This document shows positions 62,104 through 64,000 of a stretch of 64,000 nt of DNA, one piece after another (the first letter of the stretch is position 1; each line of letters starts with the position of its first letter). Made by a program: the position numbers and the translations under genes. The notes under the pieces are model-generated. The model had not been told where the DNA came from, did no database searches, and was given only the letters and a program-made list of their open reading frames with translations. The stretch comes from Microbacterium forte (GTDB lineage: Bacteria; Actinomycetota; Actinomycetes; Actinomycetales; Microbacteriaceae), in assembly GCF_031885415.1 (NCBI RefSeq), contig NZ_CP116871.1:1984001-2048000 (forward strand), given 5' to 3'.

Positions 62104-62175
62104 CGTGAGGATTCCGTTAGGGACGCTCGAGCACCCGTAGGGATTCCGTGAGGAACGCGTGAGGAAGCCGTTTGC
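62104..62175 (+). promoter_or_regulatory. phased CGTNAGG direct-repeat array upstream of kimA-like gene
   Basis: CGTGAGG at 62104, CGTTAGG at 62115, CGTAGGG at 62136, CGTGAGG at 62147 and 62158, and a weak CGTTTGC at 62169: steps of 11, 21, 11, 11 and 11 bases. One-turn spacing of direct repeats is characteristic of OmpR/PhoB-family response-regulator sites. TAATGT (62181-62186) follows, 8 bases before the GTG. Confidence 0.7.
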
Positions 62176-62194
62176 GGGCGTAATGTCGCCCGAC

Positions 62195-64000
62195 GTGTCA
62201 GAAGAAACCCGCGGCAACACCGACGCTCCTCCTCGCGTGAAGCGCATCCTGATCGGCGACCCGCTGACGAGTGCGCAGGTCGACGATCAGCTGCTCCCCA
62301 AGAAGATGGCGTTGCCGATCTTCGCATCGGATGCGCTGAGCTCGGTCGCCTATGCGCCGCAGGAGCTGGTGATGATCCTGCTCATCGGCGGGCTCACCTT
62401 CCTGTCGTTCACGCCGATCGTCGCGGTGGCGGTGGTGGTGCTGCTGATCGTCGTGGTGCTCAGCTACCGGCAGCTCATCAAGGCCTACCCATCGGGTGGC
62501 GGCGACTACGAGGTCGCCTCGAAGAACCTCGGCGAGATCCCCGGCGTCATCGTGGCGGCGGCCCTGCTGGTCGACTACGTGCTGACGGTCGCCGTGTCGG
62601 TCGCTTCCGGTGTCGACAACATCATCTCGGCCGTGCCCGGGCTCGATCCCCTGCGGGTCGAGCTCGCGGTCGGATTCGTGATCCTCATCATCATCGTGAA
62701 CCTGCGCGGGGTGCGCGAGGCGTCGCTCGTCTTCGCCATCCCCACCTACGTGTTCATCGGCTCGGTGGGCTTCATGATCGTGACGGGACTCATCCGCACG
62801 TTCCTCGGCGATGCACCGGTGGCGTCGAGCGCCGAGTTCGCCGTGCACTCCGAAGACCTCGGGCAGGCTGCGGTCATCCTCCTGATTCTGCGCGCGTTCT
62901 CGAGCGGATGCTCGGCCCTCACCGGCGTCGAGGCGGTGTCGAACGGCGTGCCCGCCTTCCGCACGCCCAAGGTGCGCAACGCGCAGACCACGCTCGTGCT
63001 GATGGGCTCGATCGCGGCCTGCCTCTTCGCCGGTCTCACCGCACTCGCGCTGATCACCGGGGTGCACTACGCCGAGAACCCCTGCGACCTGATCGGCTTC
63101 GACTGCTCGAACCCGCAGCCGAGCCTGATGGCGCAGATCGCCTCGGCGACGTTCGGCGGCGGCAGCATCCTGTTCTTCATCATTCAGGCCGCGACGGCGT
63201 GCGTGCTGCTGCTGGCGGCCAACACCGCCTTCAACGGCTTCCCGCTGCTCGGCTCGGTACTGGCCCGCGACGGATACGCGCCCAAGGCGCTGAACACCCG
63301 CGGTGACCGCCTGGTGTTCTCGAACGGCATGATCGTGCTCGGCATCGCCGCGATCGCGGTGCTGGTGGTGTTCCAGGCGAAGCTCACCACGCTGATCCAG
63401 CTGTACATCATCGGCGTCTTCGTGTCGTTCTCGCTCGGGCAGATCGGCATGGTGCGTCACTGGAGGCGCATCCTGCGCGGACCGGCCGAGAAGACGTCAG
63501 GATCGGGAATCGACGGCGCCTCGGCATCCGATCGCCGCTCGGCGAGGATCGGCCTGGTCATCAACTCGGTGGGCGCCGCAATGACCGTCGCCGTGCTGCT
63601 GATCGTGACGATCACGAAGTTCACGCACGGCGCGTACCTGGTGTTCTTCGCGATCCCGGTGTTGGCGTTCCTGATGATGGGCGTGAAGCGGTACTACCGC
63701 GACGTCGAGCACGAGATCGCGATCGACGACACGACGAAGTTCGGCGCGACGGGCGACCTGGCGATCGTGCTCGTCAACCGTCTGCAGAAGCCCGTCATCA
63801 AGGCCATCGACTATGCGGTCGCCGCGAAGCACGGCAAGACGCTGGCGGTGCACGTCGCCGTGGCATCCGACGATGCCGCGCAGCTGCAGAAGGAATGGGC
63901 CGACCACCTCGTGCCGATCCCCCTGGTGATCGTCGAGTCGCCGTTCCGGTCCTTCGCTCAGCCGGTGACCCAGTTCATCACGCAGTACCGCGAGAAGCAC
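62195..64000 (+). CDS. kimA: APC-superfamily transporter, KimA-like potassium importer (3' end outside window)
   Basis: Open from GTG 62195 to the window edge, 602 codons, close to the 607 residues of Bacillus KimA. The start matches KimA closely: K-R-I-L-I-G-D-P-L, S-D-A-L-S-S-V-A-Y, L-S-Y-R-Q-L-I-K-A-Y-P-S-G-G-G-D-Y and A-F-S-S-G-C-S-A-L-T-G-V-E-A. After about 12 membrane segments a C-terminal cytosolic domain begins (about 515: V-I-V-K-P/N-R-L-Q-K region), where KimA binds c-di-AMP. Predicted K+/H+ symport. No ydaO riboswitch is seen; the phased repeats suggest control by a response regulator instead. Confidence 0.85.
   Translation, partial: MSEETRGNTDAPPRVKRILIGDPLTSAQVDDQLLPKKMALPIFASDALSSVAYAPQELVMILLIGGLTFLSFTPIVAVAVVVLLIVVVLSYRQLIKAYPSGGGDYEVASKNLGEIPGVIVAAALLVDYVLTVAVSVASGVDNIISAVPGLDPLRVELAVGFVILIIIVNLRGVREASLVFAIPTYVFIGSVGFMIVTGLIRTFLGDAPVASSAEFAVHSEDLGQAAVILLILRAFSSGCSALTGVEAVSNGVPAFRTPKVRNAQTTLVLMGSIAACLFAGLTALALITGVHYAENPCDLIGFDCSNPQPSLMAQIASATFGGGSILFFIIQAATACVLLLAANTAFNGFPLLGSVLARDGYAPKALNTRGDRLVFSNGMIVLGIAAIAVLVVFQAKLTTLIQLYIIGVFVSFSLGQIGMVRHWRRILRGPAEKTSGSGIDGASASDRRSARIGLVINSVGAAMTVAVLLIVTITKFTHGAYLVFFAIPVLAFLMMGVKRYYRDVEHEIAIDDTTKFGATGDLAIVLVNRLQKPVIKAIDYAVAAKHGKTLAVHVAVASDDAAQLQKEWADHLVPIPLVIVESPFRSFAQPVTQFITQYREKH

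Noticed and set aside
62081..62194. c-di-AMP (ydaO-type) riboswitch in front of the KimA-like gene
   Set aside because: The leader is about 110 bases of short direct repeats and I cannot find the conserved ydaO core; a covariance search would settle it.
62198..64000. Minus-strand frames opposite the KimA-like gene
   Set aside because: Composition rich in H, R, D and E and no motif; the plus strand matches KimA throughout.

Overview
The window is 64 kb of very GC-rich, densely packed DNA with frequent 4-base ATGA/GTGA gene overlaps. The gene content is typical of a high-GC actinobacterium, most likely Microbacteriaceae and probably Microbacterium-like: a 7-iron FdxA, a split purS/purQ, a CebR-type cellobiose operon and many leaderless promoters (TANNNT 6-8 bases before the start codon). 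The genus is an inference from gene content; no rRNA is present. I see no tRNA, rRNA, CRISPR array, prophage or transposase gene. No gene-free stretch exceeds 300 bases.

Layout. 0.1-7.7 kb holds small regulator-transporter modules: HxlR + MFS, a polar amino-acid ABC importer with a fused binding protein-permease, PadR + DHA2 efflux pump, and two GNAT acetyltransferases. 8.1-10.5 kb has purC and a uracil/xanthine permease. 10.6-17.6 kb is a lactam (5-oxoproline) cluster: biotin carboxylase-carrier, fused PxpB-PxpC, a DUF1445 protein, PxpA and an NRAMP transporter on the minus strand, with a divergent GntR regulator. 17.6-19.2 kb has a TetR regulator divergent from a DUF1266 protein. 19.3-25.3 kb is a cellobiose operon (cebE-cebF-cebG-bglC-cebR) behind two CebR boxes. 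25.4-27.0 kb carries apt, purS and purQ. 27.3-32.5 kb holds a secreted protein, a VOC protein, DUF1761, and a GH13 alpha-glucosidase followed by its likely LacI regulator. 32.5-36.2 kb has nhaA and an arsenic module (arsR, a flavoprotein, arsC). 36.3-38.4 kb is an oxidative-stress module: soxR divergent from fdxA, flavin reductase and sodA across a SoxR box.

38.4-48.3 kb contains a dipeptide-type ABC importer operon that ends in a GH3 beta-glucosidase, with a divergent TetR regulator and an M20 amidohydrolase. 48.5-60.4 kb is a nearly complete molybdenum-cofactor island: moaA, modABC, a HTH-TOBE molybdate protein, moeB-moeA-moaC-moaD, mogA-moaE and a membrane-anchored sulfite-oxidase-type enzyme. 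It is interrupted by a regulator/aldo-keto reductase pair flanked by imperfect direct repeats. 60.4-64.0 kb has a cysteine-rich small protein, a small alarmone synthetase, a SnoaL-like protein and a KimA-type potassium transporter that runs off the end, preceded by an 11-bp-phased repeat array.

Three families of intergenic palindromic repeats recur across the window. The most interesting loci are the biotin/lactam cluster, the SoxR-controlled fdxA-fre-sodA operon, the dipeptide-type ABC/GH3 operon and the phased repeats upstream of the KimA-like gene.
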